From contig NC_091293.1 in the NCBI RefSeq assembly GCF_038502225.1, positions 698,727-762,726 on the forward strand: a stretch of 64,000 nucleotides of DNA, given 5' to 3'. The position numbers and the translations under genes were made by a program. Shown here piece by piece: positions 1 through 10,699 of this stretch. The stretch is from Cherax quadricarinatus. Its lineage: Eukaryota > Arthropoda > Malacostraca > Decapoda > Parastacidae. Positions within the stretch are counted from its first letter, which is position 1; every line of letters starts with the position of its first letter. The notes under the pieces are model-generated. The model was not told the origin of the DNA. It did not search any database and saw only the letters and a program-made list of their open reading frames with translations.

Positions 1-1132
1 TCCAAAACTCTCTTAGAGTCAATTGAGTTTCTGAGGTCACTACAAAGCACCTTTCAAACAGAGCTTTTGTGTACAGTTTCTTGAAGTTTGCAATAACCTG
101 CTGGTCCATGGGCTGCAGGAGAGGAGTGGTATTAGGAGGCAAAAACTTGATGTTAATGAATTTCATGTCCCCATAAAGTCGCTCTGCCACGTCTGTAGGA
201 TGACCAGGGGCATTGTCTAACACCAGGAGGCACTTAAGTTCTAATTTCTTTTCAGTTAGGTAATCTTTCACATTGGGGGCAAATGCATGGTGTAACCAGT
301 CATAGAAAAAGTCCCTAGTGACCCATGCCTTACTGTTTGCCCTCCACAGCACACACACATTCTCCTTGAGGACATTCTTTTGCCTGAACGCTCTGGGAGT
401 TTCAGAGTGATACACTAATAAAGGCTTAACTTTGCAGTCACCAGTAGCATTGGAACACATCAACAAAGTAAGCCTGTCTTTCATAGGCTTATGTCCTGGG
501 AGTGCCTTTTCCTCCTGAGTAATGTAGGTCCTGCTTGGCATTTTCTTCCAAAACAGGCCTGTTTCATCACAATTAAACACTTGTTCAGGTTTCAGTCCTT
601 CAGTCTCTATGTAATTCTTGAATTCCTGCACATATTTTTCAGCCGCTTTGTGGTCCGAACTGGCAGCCTCACCATGCCTTATCACACTATGTATGCCACT
701 ACGCTTCTTAAATCTCTCAAACCAACCTTTGCTGGCCTTAAATTCAATCACATCAGCACTAGTTGCAGGCATTTTTTTAATTAAATCCTCATGCAACTTC
801 CTAGCCCTTTCGCTTATGATCGCTTGAGAGACGCTATCTCCTGCTAGCTGTTTTTCATTTATCCACACCAATAAGAGTCTCTCAACATCTTCCATCACTT
901 GCGATCTTTGTTTCGAAAACACAGTTAAACCTTTGGCAAGAACAGCTTCCTTGATTGCCTTTCTGGTGCCCACAATAGTAGCGATGGTTGATTGGGGTTT
1001 CTTGTACAACCTGACCAGGTCAACGATACGCACTCCACTTTCATACTTATCAATGATCTCTTTCTTCATTTCTATTGGAATTCTCACCCTTATTGGTGTA
1101 GGGTTGGCACTAGAAGCTTTCTTGGGGCCCAT
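1..1132 (-). CDS. Tigger/pogo transposase (N-terminal 377 codons, open at window edge)
   Basis: This is a cut-and-paste transposase of the Tigger/pogo (CENP-B-related) family; it binds the terminal repeats and cuts with a DDD centre. Reading from the ATG at 1132 down to base 2 gives 377 codons with no stop. A helix-turn-helix region (residues about 15-65, ...KKPQSTIATIV) is followed by a CENP-B-type DNA-binding domain (about 75-155, FKASKGWFERFK). The DDE_1 core begins near 180. Candidate catalytic aspartates are D189 (FNCDETGLFW), D306 (LLVLDNAPGHP) and D343 (LLQPMDQQVIANF). The start matches the MGPKKAS... or MAPKKAP... start of the other copies. The C-terminal third is outside the window, so intactness of the whole gene cannot be judged. 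Confidence 0.88.
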   Translation of the reverse strand, partial: MGPKKASSANPTPIRVRIPIEMKKEIIDKYESGVRIVDLVRLYKKPQSTIATIVGTRKAIKEAVLAKGLTVFSKQRSQVMEDVERLLLVWINEKQLAGDSVSQAIISERARKLHEDLIKKMPATSADVIEFKASKGWFERFKKRSGIHSVIRHGEAASSDHKAAEKYVQEFKNYIETEGLKPEQVFNCDETGLFWKKMPSRTYITQEEKALPGHKPMKDRLTLLMCSNATGDCKVKPLLVYHSETPRAFRQKNVLKENVCVLWRANSKAWVTRDFFYDWLHHAFAPNVKDYLTEKKLELKCLLVLDNAPGHPTDVAERLYGDMKFINIKFLPPNTTPLLQPMDQQVIANFKKLYTKALFERCFVVTSETQLTLREFW

Positions 1133-1402
1133 GGTCACTTATTTTCCAGAAACAGCACCGAAAACACTGTAATAATACGAAATATTCCGATTGTATGCTT
1201 GGATGTTACCGCGGAGGCTGGCTGGTAAACAATGGCACGGGCGGCACATGTGAGGCTGGCTGAGGGCGCACATTGGACGCGTCTCGGACGAAAATCGGTG
1301 AGCGGGTTTTTAAGCGGTATGCGAGGCAAAATTTTTGCGATTAAAGCAAGCGGTATGCGGATTAATCGTTATGTGGTGCCATCGGTATGCGGCGGTCCAC
1401 TG
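1..1402 (-). mobile_element. Tigger-1: Tigger/pogo DNA transposon, 5' part, runs off left edge
   Basis: The transposon lies on the minus strand. Its 5' terminus is inside the window: the inverted repeat ends at 1402 (...GGTCCACTG) followed by TA, the target used by Tc1/mariner/pogo elements. Between terminus and start codon is about 270 bp of non-coding leader. The other end and the transposase C-terminus lie beyond base 1. The terminal motif CAGTGGAC-C recurs at many places in the window and defines the Tigger copies described below. Confidence 0.85.
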
Positions 1403-1449
1403 TATACATTTTCCTAAACAGAAAACAGTGAGACACGCAGAATAAATTA

Positions 1450-1526
1450 TTTATTATTTATTGGCTCTACTAACGATAAAAAACTCAGTGAAGGACATTC
1501 ATCCAGAATGTATCCGCGTGGCCCGA
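1450..1526 (+). repeat. Tigger 5' end fragment, opposite orientation
   Basis: About 65-75 bases match the reverse complement of the Tigger-2 leader at 5540-5615 (shared AAGGACATTCATCCAGAATG block). This is a loose terminal fragment of another Tigger copy in the opposite direction, abutting a LINE-A tail at 1527. The 1403-1450 stretch between the two is AT-rich with nothing recognisable. Confidence 0.6.
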
Positions 1527-1630
1527 GCTGCCCAGCCACTCCAGTGATGGAGTGAATGATGGTGAAAGTTTTTCTTTTTTGGGCCACCCTGCCTTGGTGG
1601 GAATCGGCCAGTGTGCTAATAAATAAATAT
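1527..1630 (+). repeat. LINE-A 3' tail (plus orientation)
   Basis: Matches the last about 90 bp of the LINE-A family: GTGATGGAGTGAATGATGG, a T-rich block, GGGCCACCCTGCCTTGGTGG, then an A/T-rich tail. It is followed at once by a second tail in the opposite orientation, so the two can pair as a hairpin with arms of about 85 bp. Both share GTGCTAATA, where other copies have GTGATAATA, which suggests duplication of one copy rather than two unrelated insertions. Confidence 0.75.
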
Positions 1631-1631
1631 T

Positions 1632-2068
1632 TTTTTTATTAGCACACTGGACGATTCCCACCAAGGCAGGGTGGCCCGAAAAAGAAAAACTTTCACCATC
1701 ATTCACTCCATCACTGTCTTGCCAGAAGGGTGCTTTACACTACAGTTTTAAACTGCAATATTAACACTCCCTCCTTCAGAGTGCAGGCACTGTACTTCCC
1801 ATCTCCAGGACTCAAGTCCGACCTGCCGGTTTCCCTGAATCCCTTCATAAATGTTACTTTGCTCACACTCCAACAGCACATCAAGTATTAAAAACCATTT
1901 GTCTCCATTCACTCCTATCAAACGTGCTCATGCATTCCTGCTCGAAGTCCAAGCCCCTCTCACACAAAACCTCCTTTACCCCCTCCCTCCAACCTTTCCT
2001 AGGCCGACCCCTACCCCACCTTCCTTCCACTACAGACTGATACACTCTTGAAGTCATTCTGTTTCGCT
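1632..2068 (-). mobile_element. LINE-A fragment, 5'-truncated (3' end only)
   Basis: About 440 bp of the 3' end of the LINE-A non-LTR retrotransposon, including the C-terminal coding part (RGRGRPRKGWREGVKEVL type motif on the minus strand) and 3' UTR. It breaks off at 2068, where Tigger-2 sequence starts. Severe 5' truncation is typical of LINE insertion. Confidence 0.8.
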
Positions 2069-2406
2069 CAGTAAATACATTAATAATTCATAAAATGACA
2101 CTTACCTTTATTGAAGATTTAGCAATGAGACAGGAGGAGGGGAGAGGATGAAGGTGTATTATTGTTTGGAAGGAGAATCCCCTTCCATAAGGACTTTAGG
2201 TAGCAAGTCCTTTTCTGGGGTTACCTCCCACTAGGACCAGCTCGAGAGTCACTGGACCCCTGTCGCACCAAAAATCGGGGGGTTTCAGAGTGATACACCA
2301 GTAAAGGCTTCACTTTGCAATCCCCACTAGCATTACTACAAAACATGAGAGTTAGCCTGTCTTTCATAGGCTTGTGTCCTCGGAGTGCCTTTTCCTCCTG
2401 AGTAAT

Positions 2407-2811
2407 TTAGGTCCTGTTTGGCATTTTCTTCCAAAACAGGCCTATTTCGTCACAATTGAACACTTGTTGGGGTTTTAATTTTTCAGCGTCTGTGTACTCC
2501 TTAAAGTCCTGCACATAATTTTCAGCTGCTTTTTTGTCAGAACTGGCAGCCTCACCATGCCTTATCACACTGTGTATGCCACTACGATTCTTAAATCTTT
2601 CAAACCAGCCTTTGCTGGCCTTAAATTCATCAATATCAGCACTAATTGGAGGCATTTTATTAATGAGATCAATATGCAACTGCCTTGACTTTTCATATAT
2701 AATTGACTGAAGCACTATCTCCTGATAATTGTTTGTCATTGATCCACACCAACAACAGTCTCTCCACATCTTCGAATATTTGTGATCTCTGTTTTGTAAG
2801 CACATTTGCAT
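2407..2811 (-). pseudogene. Tigger-2 transposase remnant (CENP-B-like DNA-binding part)
   Basis: The minus-strand reading frame carries the KASKGWFERFKNRSGIHSV DNA-binding segment and the first catalytic motif (FNCDEIGLFWKK, with T changed to I after DE). The N-terminal helix-turn-helix lies beyond the LINE insertion at 5228-5428. The second and third catalytic aspartates are deleted. The gene cannot encode a working transposase. Confidence 0.82.
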
Positions 2812-5219
2812 CAGGGAAGAGAGAGGTGAAGGTTTATAAACTAAAAGAGGAGGCAGTTAGGGTAAGATATAAACAGCTATTGGAGGATAGATGGGCTAAT
2901 GAGAGCATAGGCAATGGGGTCGAAGAGGTATGGGGTAGGTTTAAAAATGTAGTGTTAGAGTGTTCAGCAGAAGTTTGTGGTTACAGGAAAGTGGGTGCGG
3001 GAGGGAAGAGGAGCGATTGGTGGAATGATGATGTAAAGAGAGTAGTAAGGGAGAAAAAGTTAGCATATGAGAAGTTTTTACAAAGTAGAAGTGATGCAAG
3101 GAGGGAAGAGTATATGGAGAAAAAGAGAGAGGTTAAGAGAGTGGTGAAGCAATGTAAAAAGAGAGCAAATGAGAGAGTGGGTGAGATGTTATCAACAAAT
3201 TTTGTTGAAAATAAGAAAAAGTTTTGGAGTGAGATTAACAAGTTAAGGAAGCCTAGAGAACAAATGGATTTGTCAGTTAAAAATAGAAGAGGAGAGTTAT
3301 TAAATGGAGAGTTAGAGGTATTGGGAAGATGGAGGGAATATTTTGAGGAATTGTTAAATGTTGATGAAGATAGGGAAGCTGTGATTTCGTGTATAGGGCA
3401 AGGAGGAATAACATCTTGTAGGAGTGAGGAAGAGCCAGTTGTGAGTGTGGGGGAAGTTTGTGAAGCAGTAGGTAAAATGAAAGGGGGTAAGGCAGCCGGG
3501 ATTGATGGGATAAAGATAGAAATGTTAAAAGCAGGTGGGGATATCGTTTTGGAGTGGTTGGTGCAATTATTTAATAAATGTATGGAAGAGGGTAAGGTAC
3601 CTAGGGATTGGCAGAGAGCATGCGTAGTTCCTTTGTATAAAGGCAAAGGGGACAAAAGAGAGTGCAAAAATTATAGGGGGATAAGTCTGTTGAGTATACC
3701 TGGTAAAGTGTATGGTAGAGTTATTATTGAAAGAATTAAGAGTAAGACGGAGAATAGGATAGCAGATGAACAAGGAGGCTTTAGGAAAGGTAGGGGGTGT
3801 GTGGACCAGGTGTTTACAGTGAAACATATAAGTGAACAGTATTTAGATAAGGCTAAAGAGGTCTTTGTGGCATTTATGGATTTGGAAAAGGCATATGACA
3901 GGGTGGATAGGGGGGCAATGTGGCAGATGTTGTGGGTGTATGGTGTAGGAGGTTGGTTACTGAAAGCAGTGAAGAGTTTTTATGAGGATAGTGAGGCTCA
4001 AGTTAGAGTATGTAGGAAAGAGGGAAATTATTTCCCAGTAAAAGTAGGCCTTAGACAAGGATGTGTGATGTCACCATGGTTGTTTAATATATTTATAGAT
4101 GGGGTTGTAAGAGAAGTAAATGCGAGGGTCTTGGCAAAAGGCGTGGAGTTAAAAGATAAAGAATCACACATAAAGTGGGAGTTGTCACAGTTGCTCTTTG
4201 CTGATGACACTGTGCTCTTGGGAGATTCTGAAGAGAAGTTGCAGAGATTGGTGGATGAATTTGGTAGGATGTGCAAAAGAAGAAAATTAAAAGTGAATAC
4301 AGGAAAGAGTAAGGTTATGAGGATAAAAAGATTAGGTGATGAAAGATTAGATATCAGATTGGTGGGAGAGAGTATGGAGGAGGTGAATGTATTCAGATAT
4401 TTGGGAGTGGACGTGTCAGCGGATGGGTCTATGAAAGATGAGGTGAATCATAGAATTGATGAGAGGGAAAAGGGTGTGTGGTGCACTTAGGAGTCTGTGG
4501 AGACAAAGAACTTTGTCCTTGGAAGCAAAGAGGGGAATGTATGAGAGTATAGTTTTACCAACGCTCTTATATGGGTGTGAAGCATGGGTGATGAATGTTG
4601 CAGCGAGGAGGAGGCTGGAGGCAGTGGAGATGTCATGTCTGAGGGACATGTGTGGTGTGAATATAATGCAGAGAATTCGTAGTTTGGAAGTTAGGAGGAG
4701 GTGCGAGATTACCAAAACTGTTGTCCAGAAGGCTGAGGGAGGGTTGTTGAGGTGGTTCAGACATGTAGAGAGAATGGAGCGAAACAGAGTGACTTCAAGA
4801 GTGTATCAGTCTGTAGTGGAAGAAAGGCAGGGTAGGGGTCGGCCTAGGAAAGGTTGGAGGGAGGGGGTAAAGGAGGTTTTGTGTGCGAGGGGCTTGGGCT
4901 TCCAGCAAGCATGCATGAGTGTGTTTGATAGGAGTGAATGGAGACAAATGGTTTTTAATACTTGACGTGCTGTTGGAGTGTGAGCAAAGTAACATTTATG
5001 AAGGGGTTCAGGGAAACCGGCAGGCCGGACTTGAGTCCTGGAGATAGGAAGTACAGTGCCTGCACTCTGAAGGAGGGGTGTTAATGTTGCAGTTTAAATA
5101 CTGTAGTGTAAAGCACCCTTCTGGCAAGACAGTGATGGAGTGAGTGATGGTGAAAGTTTTTCTTTTTCGGGCCACCCTGCCTTGGTGGGAATCGGCCAGT
5201 GTGATAATAAAAAAAAAAT
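2811..5219 (+). mobile_element. LINE-A copy 2: APE-type non-LTR retrotransposon, 5'-truncated
   Basis: Begins inside the reverse transcriptase ORF, upstream of the palm domain, and ends with the family 3' tail and an A-rich stretch at about 5210-5219. The 8-bp duplication CATTTGCA on both sides marks target-primed insertion into Tigger-2. The endonuclease domain is missing because of the 5' truncation. Confidence 0.9.
2813..4968 (+). pseudogene. LINE-A reverse transcriptase, truncated and frameshifted
   Basis: Reverse transcriptase copies the element's RNA at the nicked target. Visible motifs in order: KAAGIDGIKIEML, a VPLYKGKGDKRE finger motif, FMDLEKAYDRVDR, GLRQGCVMSPWLFN and LLFADDTVLLGD (the catalytic FADD). 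The frame breaks near 4465-4480 (after NHRIDE), and the C-terminal part with RHVERMERNR and RGRGRPRKGW continues in another frame from 4456 to 4965. Compared with the intact copy at 19.4-22.3 kb, the first about 250 codons (endonuclease) are absent. Long ORFs on the opposite strand are shadows. Confidence 0.9.
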
Positions 5220-5227
5220 CATTTGCA

Positions 5228-5426
5228 CCTATCGCAACAACAGCTTCCTTGATTGCTTTTTTGTTGGCCAAGATAGTAGCGATGGTTGATTGGGGTTTGT
5301 TATACAACCTGGCCAGCTCAGAGGCACACACTCCACTTTCGTACTTTGCGATTATCTCTTCAATTCAATAGTATTTCTCACCCTTTTTACCACAGGATTG
5401 GCACTAGAAGCTTTCTTTGGGCCCAT
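5228..5426 (-). pseudogene. Tigger-2 transposase N-terminus
   Basis: Start region of the transposase split off by the LINE insertion: the ATG lies in GGGCCCATGG near 5424, followed by the helix-turn-helix segment that ends in KNPQSTIATI-like sequence. A small deletion near 5358 breaks the frame. It continues logically into 2407-2811. Confidence 0.7.
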
Positions 5427-5719
5427 GGTGGCTTATTTAGCAGTTACAAGCACTAAAAACAATGGAATAATACAAACTGTATCGCATGTATGTGTGGAAT
5501 TCTCCGCACTGGCTTGTAAACAGTGGCACACTGGCTGTACATGGAGTGGCCGGGCGGCTTGGGCCATGCGGATACATTCTGGATGAATGTCCTTCACTGA
5601 GTGTTTTATCGTTAATCGAGCCAATATTTTGATGCAAAAAGGTAACGGTATCCGATTTTATCGCTATCTGATGGCATCGTTAACTGAGGGTCCACTGTAT
5701 ATAAGAAACACACTGCATA

Positions 5720-5929
5720 TCATAAAAACTTAATACAAACACCCATAAGGGAGGAAATTGACATAATAGTAAAGCTAAGTAAGCAACTGTGTCTTCTTTG
5801 TTGGCATTTGTAGACTCACCTGTTATTTGTACAGTATGCAGTTTTAACTGTTTCTTAAAATGTTCAAACCAACCATGACTTGCCACAAAGGTTTCACTTT
5901 GCGCACTAGAACCCTGTTTTTTTTAGATT
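5720..5929 (-). pseudogene. Fragment of a different Tigger/CENP-B-type transposase
   Basis: Minus-strand peptide with GWFEHFKKQLKLHTVQITGE matches the CENP-B/Tigger DNA-binding helix (GWFERFK...H.V...GE) but differs clearly from the Tigger copies around it, so it belongs to another subfamily. No catalytic region is visible. It ends where PB-A begins. Confidence 0.55.
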
Positions 5930-6465
5930 TTAACCCTTTGACTGTTTCGGTCGGAACCAAGCTTGGTTCTGACCAACCGGTCGTAAGTTAAAATGGACGT
6001 AAGTCAAACCTTTGAAAATTCCCGACATACTGGGTAGGGCATAATGTCGAGCCACCATGTTTGATGTATACAGTGGTCCCTCGTTTTTCGTAATTAATCC
6101 GTTCCTGGAGGAGCTACTATAAACGAAATTTACGATTTGCGAATCAATTTTCCCCATAAGAAATAATGTAAATACAATTAATCTGTTCCTGGCACCCAGA
6201 AGTATTAAAACAAAAAAATTTTTTACATGAAATATACATGTAGTACATAAACAATACAATGGGAAATGATGAATGAAACATTAACAGCATAACACTTACC
6301 TTTATTGGAGATTCTTGTTAGTGTATGGGAGACTGGAGGAGGAGAGAGATTGGATTGTTTATAGTTTGGAAGGGGAATCCCCTTCCATCAACACCTCAGG
6401 TACCATTTACTTTTCTGGGGTTGCTTCTCTTCTGTTTCGTAATGCCACTAGGACCAGCTTGAGAG

Positions 6466-8151
6466 TCACTGGAGTCCTGACTCGCAAAATAACTGGAGAG
6501 AGCTCTGTTTCTGGCATCTCTTTAACACTTCCCTGAAATGGCCCAAGACTTTGTCACTGTACATGTTGCCAACATGGCTTGCAACAACCTTGTTAGGGTG
6601 ATGTTTCTCCATAAAGCTTTCCATCTTACCCCACATAGTAAAAATTTCTTTAATTTCTGAAGAAGGCACCTTCTTCCATCTCTCTTCCTCCTCCTCTGCA
6701 GCAAGATTCTGAGCTGCGATGTGTTGCTCTTCCTGCTGAAGCTCTTGCAGCTCCTCAGAGGTGACTTCTTCGTTGTGGTCTTCCACCAATTCTTCCACAT
6801 CCTTCAAACTCACATCCAACCCCATGGAACTCCCCAGTGCCACAATTGATTTTACAACAGACATAGGCTCATCAGGGTCAGTCCCAAACTCTTCAAAATC
6901 CCTCTTGTCGACACAATCTGGCCACAGTTTTCTCCAAGCAGAGTTCAAAGTCCTGGTAGCCACTCCCTCCCAAGCCATACCTATAAGGGTTATGCAATGG
7001 AGGATGCTGAAGTGTTCTCTCCAAAATTCCCTTAGGGTCAAGTGAGTGTCTGTGGTCACAGTCAAGCACCTGTGAAACACTTCTTTTGTGTAGAGTTTTT
7101 TAAAGTTTGCAATGACCTGCTGGTCCATGGGCTGGAGGAGAGGAGTGGTATTCGGGGGCAAGAACTTTACTGTGATGAACCCAAACTCCTCTATAATTAG
7201 GTCATCCAAGTTTGGAGGATGAGCAGGTGCATTGTCCATTACTAGCAGGCACTTGAGATCCAATTTCTTTTCCAGGAGATACTCCTTCACACTAGGGCCA
7301 AACACTTCATTGAACCACTCGACGAAAATTTCCCTCATGACCCATGCCTTACTATTAGATTTCCAAAACACACACAATTTACTCTTCATAACATTGTTTT
7401 TCGTGAACACTCTGGGATTTTCAGAATGGTACACTAGTAATGGCTTCACTTTGAAATCCCCACTAGCATTAGCACAGAACATGAGCGTCAGCCTGTCTTT
7501 CATAGGCTTGTGTCCTGGCATTGCCTTTTCCTCTTGTGTAATGAAAATCCTCTTTGGCATTTTCTTCCAAAAGAGGCCTGTTTCATCACAATTGAACACT
7601 TGTTCAGGTTTCAGTCCTTCAGCCTCTATGTACTCCTGGAATTCATGCACATATTTTTCAGCCGCCTTGTGGTCCGAACTGGCAGCCTCACCATGCCTTA
7701 CCACACTGTGTATGCCAGTACGGTTCTTAAATCTCTCAAACCAGCCTTTGCTGGCCTTAAATTCACTCACATCACCATTATTTGCAGGCAATTTCTTTAC
7801 CAGATCATTGTGCAACTGTCTAGCCTTTTCACAAATAATCGAAGTCATAAGACTATCTCCTGCTAATTGTTTCTCATTTATCCACACCAATAATAACTTC
7901 TCAACCTTTTCGAGTACTGGTGATCTCATTTTTGTCAGCATAGTTACCCCCTTTGCAACAACAGCATCCTTGATTTCCTCTTTCTTGGCCACTATGGAAC
8001 ATAAGGTTGTGTAGGGTTTCTTATACATCCTGGCCAGTTCGGCCACACTTGTACCACTTTCATATTGTTCAATGATGGTTTTCTTAAATTCAATCGTATT
8101 TTTCACCTTCTTTACCACAGGCTTGGCACTAGGAGCTTTCTTTGGAGCCAT
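6466..8151 (-). CDS. Tigger/pogo transposase, complete 561 codons
   Basis: The only full-length, uninterrupted Tigger transposase in the window. The ATG at 8151 is in the same place as the starts of its relatives. Order: basic N-terminus, helix-turn-helix (about 15-65), CENP-B-type DNA-binding domain (about 75-155, FKASKGWFERFKNRTG), then the DDE_1 endonuclease core. Candidate catalytic aspartates D189 (FNCDETGLFWKK), D306 (CLLVMDNAPAHP) and D343 (LLQPMDQQVIANF) are all present. Residues about 455-505 are acidic and glutamine/glutamate-rich (DVEELVEDHNEE, LQELQQEEQ), as in TIGD1-like proteins. It would act in the nucleus on its own terminal repeats. Intact coding plus both ends makes it a candidate autonomous copy, although the leader carries an insertion. 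Activity is not shown by sequence. Confidence 0.93.
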   Translation of the reverse strand: MAPKKAPSAKPVVKKVKNTIEFKKTIIEQYESGTSVAELARMYKKPYTTLCSIVAKKEEIKDAVVAKGVTMLTKMRSPVLEKVEKLLLVWINEKQLAGDSLMTSIICEKARQLHNDLVKKLPANNGDVSEFKASKGWFERFKNRTGIHSVVRHGEAASSDHKAAEKYVHEFQEYIEAEGLKPEQVFNCDETGLFWKKMPKRIFITQEEKAMPGHKPMKDRLTLMFCANASGDFKVKPLLVYHSENPRVFTKNNVMKSKLCVFWKSNSKAWVMREIFVEWFNEVFGPSVKEYLLEKKLDLKCLLVMDNAPAHPPNLDDLIIEEFGFITVKFLPPNTTPLLQPMDQQVIANFKKLYTKEVFHRCLTVTTDTHLTLREFWREHFSILHCITLIGMAWEGVATRTLNSAWRKLWPDCVDKRDFEEFGTDPDEPMSVVKSIVALGSSMGLDVSLKDVEELVEDHNEEVTSEELQELQQEEQHIAAQNLAAEEEEERWKKVPSSEIKEIFTMWGKMESFMEKHHPNKVVASHVGNMYSDKVLGHFREVLKRCQKQSSLQLFCESGLQ

Positions 8152-8346
8152 GGTAGCTTATTTAGTACTTGCAAGCACTAAAACAAATGGAATATTATGA
8201 AATATTTTGCTGGAGCACGTGAGGGGATCTTTGCTCACTGGTAAATAATGCCAGACTGGCTGCCACCACGGCTCACGCCGTGGGTACACGTCCCAGACGA
8301 ATTACGACTCGCAAGTCAACTTATGAAAAGCGAGTCTTCCTTATGA

Positions 8347-8817
8347 AGAAAGATTGAAGACTCTTAAGTTACATTCACTTGTTAGACGAAGAATGAGGGG
8401 AGACCTGATCAAAGTGTATAAGTGGAAGATAGGTATTAATAGGGGGGATATTAATAGGGTCTTGAGGATATCTTTCCAAGAGAGAACCCGCAGTAATGGA
8501 TTTAAATTAGGTAAGTTTAGATTTAGAAAGGACATAGGAAAGTATTGGTTTGGAAATAGGGTAGTTGATGAGTGGAACAGTCTACCTAGTTGGGTTATTG
8601 AGGCTAGGACTTAGGGTAGCTTCAAATTTAGGCTGGATAAGTACACGAGTGGGAGGGGTTGGATTTGAGTGGGACTTGCACATCAGAGCTTATTTCTTGG
8701 ATAGCATTGAAAATTGCGTTGGGCAAATGTTTTGTTAGTGGGATGAATTGTAAAGGACCTGCCTAGTATGGGCCAACAGGCCTGCTGCAGCGTTCCTCCT
8801 TTCTTATGTTTTTATGA
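8347..8817 (+). mobile_element. CR1/L2-type LINE 3' fragment in Tigger-3 leader
   Basis: The plus strand reads a typical C-terminal tail of CR1/L2/Jockey-like reverse transcriptases (RRRMRGDLIKVYKWK, then NRVVDEWNSLPSWV), followed by a stop and a 3' UTR. The target TTATGA is duplicated at 8341-8346 and 8812-8817. It is strongly 5'-truncated. This is a different LINE family from LINE-A. Confidence 0.75.
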
Positions 8818-9497
8818 GTCCATGTTTATATGAAAATAACCCTATGATTGGCAAAATTTACGATTGCCGGGAACTACGAAAAGCGAGAGACCACTGTACT
8901 CATAAATTCTAGCGGCTTCAATTGAAGCAGGAGAAAGCTGGTAGTCCCACATGTGAGAGAATGGGTCTGTGTGGTCAGTGTGCACCATATAAAAAAATTC
9001 TGCAGCACCCAGTGCATAATGAGAAAAAAAAACTCCGATCATTTTTTTTTTAATTAAAAGGCCGACTTTGTGGTCTATTTTCATATAGTGTTTATAGTTG
9101 TATTCTCATTTTCTTGGTCTCACTTGATAGAGTGGAAAACATATTATAGAGACAGATGTGACTTTGATTGGTTTTATTATGAAAAGAACCTTGAAATGGA
9201 GCTCGAAGTAGGGGAAATGTTTGATTTTTACCAATGTTCAAAAGTAAACAAATGATGTCATTTTCTAATAAATGTCCAACTAGCCGTTCTAATATGGAGT
9301 CATGAATGGATTGACATTATTTATACAGTTACTACAATATTGCAGTAGTCTGCATAACAGTAAATCTTTTATTTTTTGTTTGAATAAAAATTCAAAATAG
9401 AAAGCAAGAGTAATATCAGAGGGGCCTGGAGATGTGACTGACGAATAAAGAAAATGTTATTTTAAAGCCGAGAATGTCTGCATTGTTCATTCTGGAC

Positions 9498-10699
9498 TGT
9501 TACAAAAAATGCGATTTCTAATAAGCATAAAGATCTCAAGGACTGCCCTTCTAGCATCCAGCCTGTTACTAGGTTTATGTAACAAGTAGTCAGTATCCTG
9601 GTCCAATTATCCATTAGAATTCAATAAGATTAAATAGTGCTTCAGGATTACAACTGGTAGGCTACTAACTAAAGAAATTAAAATTTAATAAGTTTATTAA
9701 CAATTAAGTTGTCTAGGCGTATATTATCAAAGTAAATTATAGTAATCAATTGAATATAATATAGGGCACAAGTTCCTACACTTCTCTCGTGTACAGTAGT
9801 ATTGTGCTGAAGGTACATATCACATCATTATGGCTTTTAAGTACCGTCTGGTACATTGTTAACATATAATAACATAATACAAATATCAACAAGTAAGTTT
9901 TTGTGTATGCGTGTAAGTGCTCTAAGTAGTTCGCTATGTCTCGAGACTCGACTAGACTTAACCAGTAACTGACTAAAAGTCCTCACATAAAATAACTTCT
10001 TCACCAACCTGGCAATCAGAACAGCTAGCTTGAACAATAAGGCGACTGTTAAGCCGAACAGCAATATAACAAGCAACAGCAACACAGAATCAGGAGCAAG
10101 TAGATAATATAACGACACTAAGTAGGGACCATCTGCAGATCCTCCACAAAAGTCACAAAACTCCCATACTACTTAATCTAAGTTCAGCATTAGAAAATCC
10201 CCAACTGTGACAGTGCACAGATACCAGTACAATTTAGGTCAGAAGCTACAGCTCAGGACCTGAGTTTCTCAGAGAGTGTATGCGACGCACAACCTCAGTA
10301 CAACGTCGAAAATCACTAAGTCTAGACTGTATTCTGTTAACAGAGTTACACAGAACCAACAACAAGAAAGTGACAGAGATGTTCTTCCAACAAGGGCCCA
10401 CAAGGGAGAAGCACGTCCAACCAGACAATAGCGCGAGCAGCCCAGACAGACTACTCCAGGTGAGGTGTGATCACCCCCCCCCTGATCATGTGACTCTCCA
10501 TGGACTGCTGCTGCCTAGCAGTGCACAAGCCAGCAGCGTAATGAGCGGAGAGAAAACACAGTAGTTAGACAATGTTGTCAGCTACTTAACACTCGAACTA
10601 TGAGCACTGAATAATATATAAATGTTACATCCTACCTAATAATATAACTAAGTCAAATAATAATATAAAGTAATATATTTACAATTTAGCTATTATCGC
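9498..10699. mobile_element. Unclassified 1.2-kb insertion in PB-A
   Basis: PB homology stops after CTGGAC at about 9497 and resumes near 10700 (AAATATATTTTTTAATTTTCG). The intervening 1.2 kb has no convincing ORF and no match to other families in the window. It starts TGTTAC, which would suit a solo LTR, but I see no clean CA end and no target duplication. Family unknown. Confidence 0.5.

Larger units (their letters stand above)
2069..5697 (-). mobile_element. Tigger-2: broken Tigger/pogo element, split by a LINE-A copy
   Basis: Tigger sequence lies at 2069-2810 and resumes at 5228-5697; the 5' terminal repeat ends at 5697 (GGTCCACTG then TA). The middle is LINE-A copy 2, flanked by the duplicated 8-bp target CATTTGCA (2803-2810 and 5220-5227), so LINE-A jumped into Tigger-2. 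The element also has an internal deletion near 2265-2280: the C-terminal codons join directly to the region upstream of the second catalytic aspartate, so most of the catalytic core is gone. Its left terminal repeat is missing. Confidence 0.82.
6071..8896 (-). mobile_element. Tigger-3: near-complete Tigger/pogo element
   Basis: Both terminal inverted repeats are present: CAGTGGTCCCTCG... at 6071 and ...CGAGAGACCACTG ending at 8896. They match over about 22 bp with two differences. Both are flanked by TA, duplicated target within PB-A. Inside are a 3' UTR (6071-6465), an open transposase gene and a 5' leader broken by a 470-bp LINE fragment (8347-8811). Without that fragment the element is about 2.35 kb. 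Confidence 0.92.

Noticed and set aside
7232..8014. 260-codon plus-strand ORF
   Set aside because: Antisense shadow of the Tigger-3 transposase.
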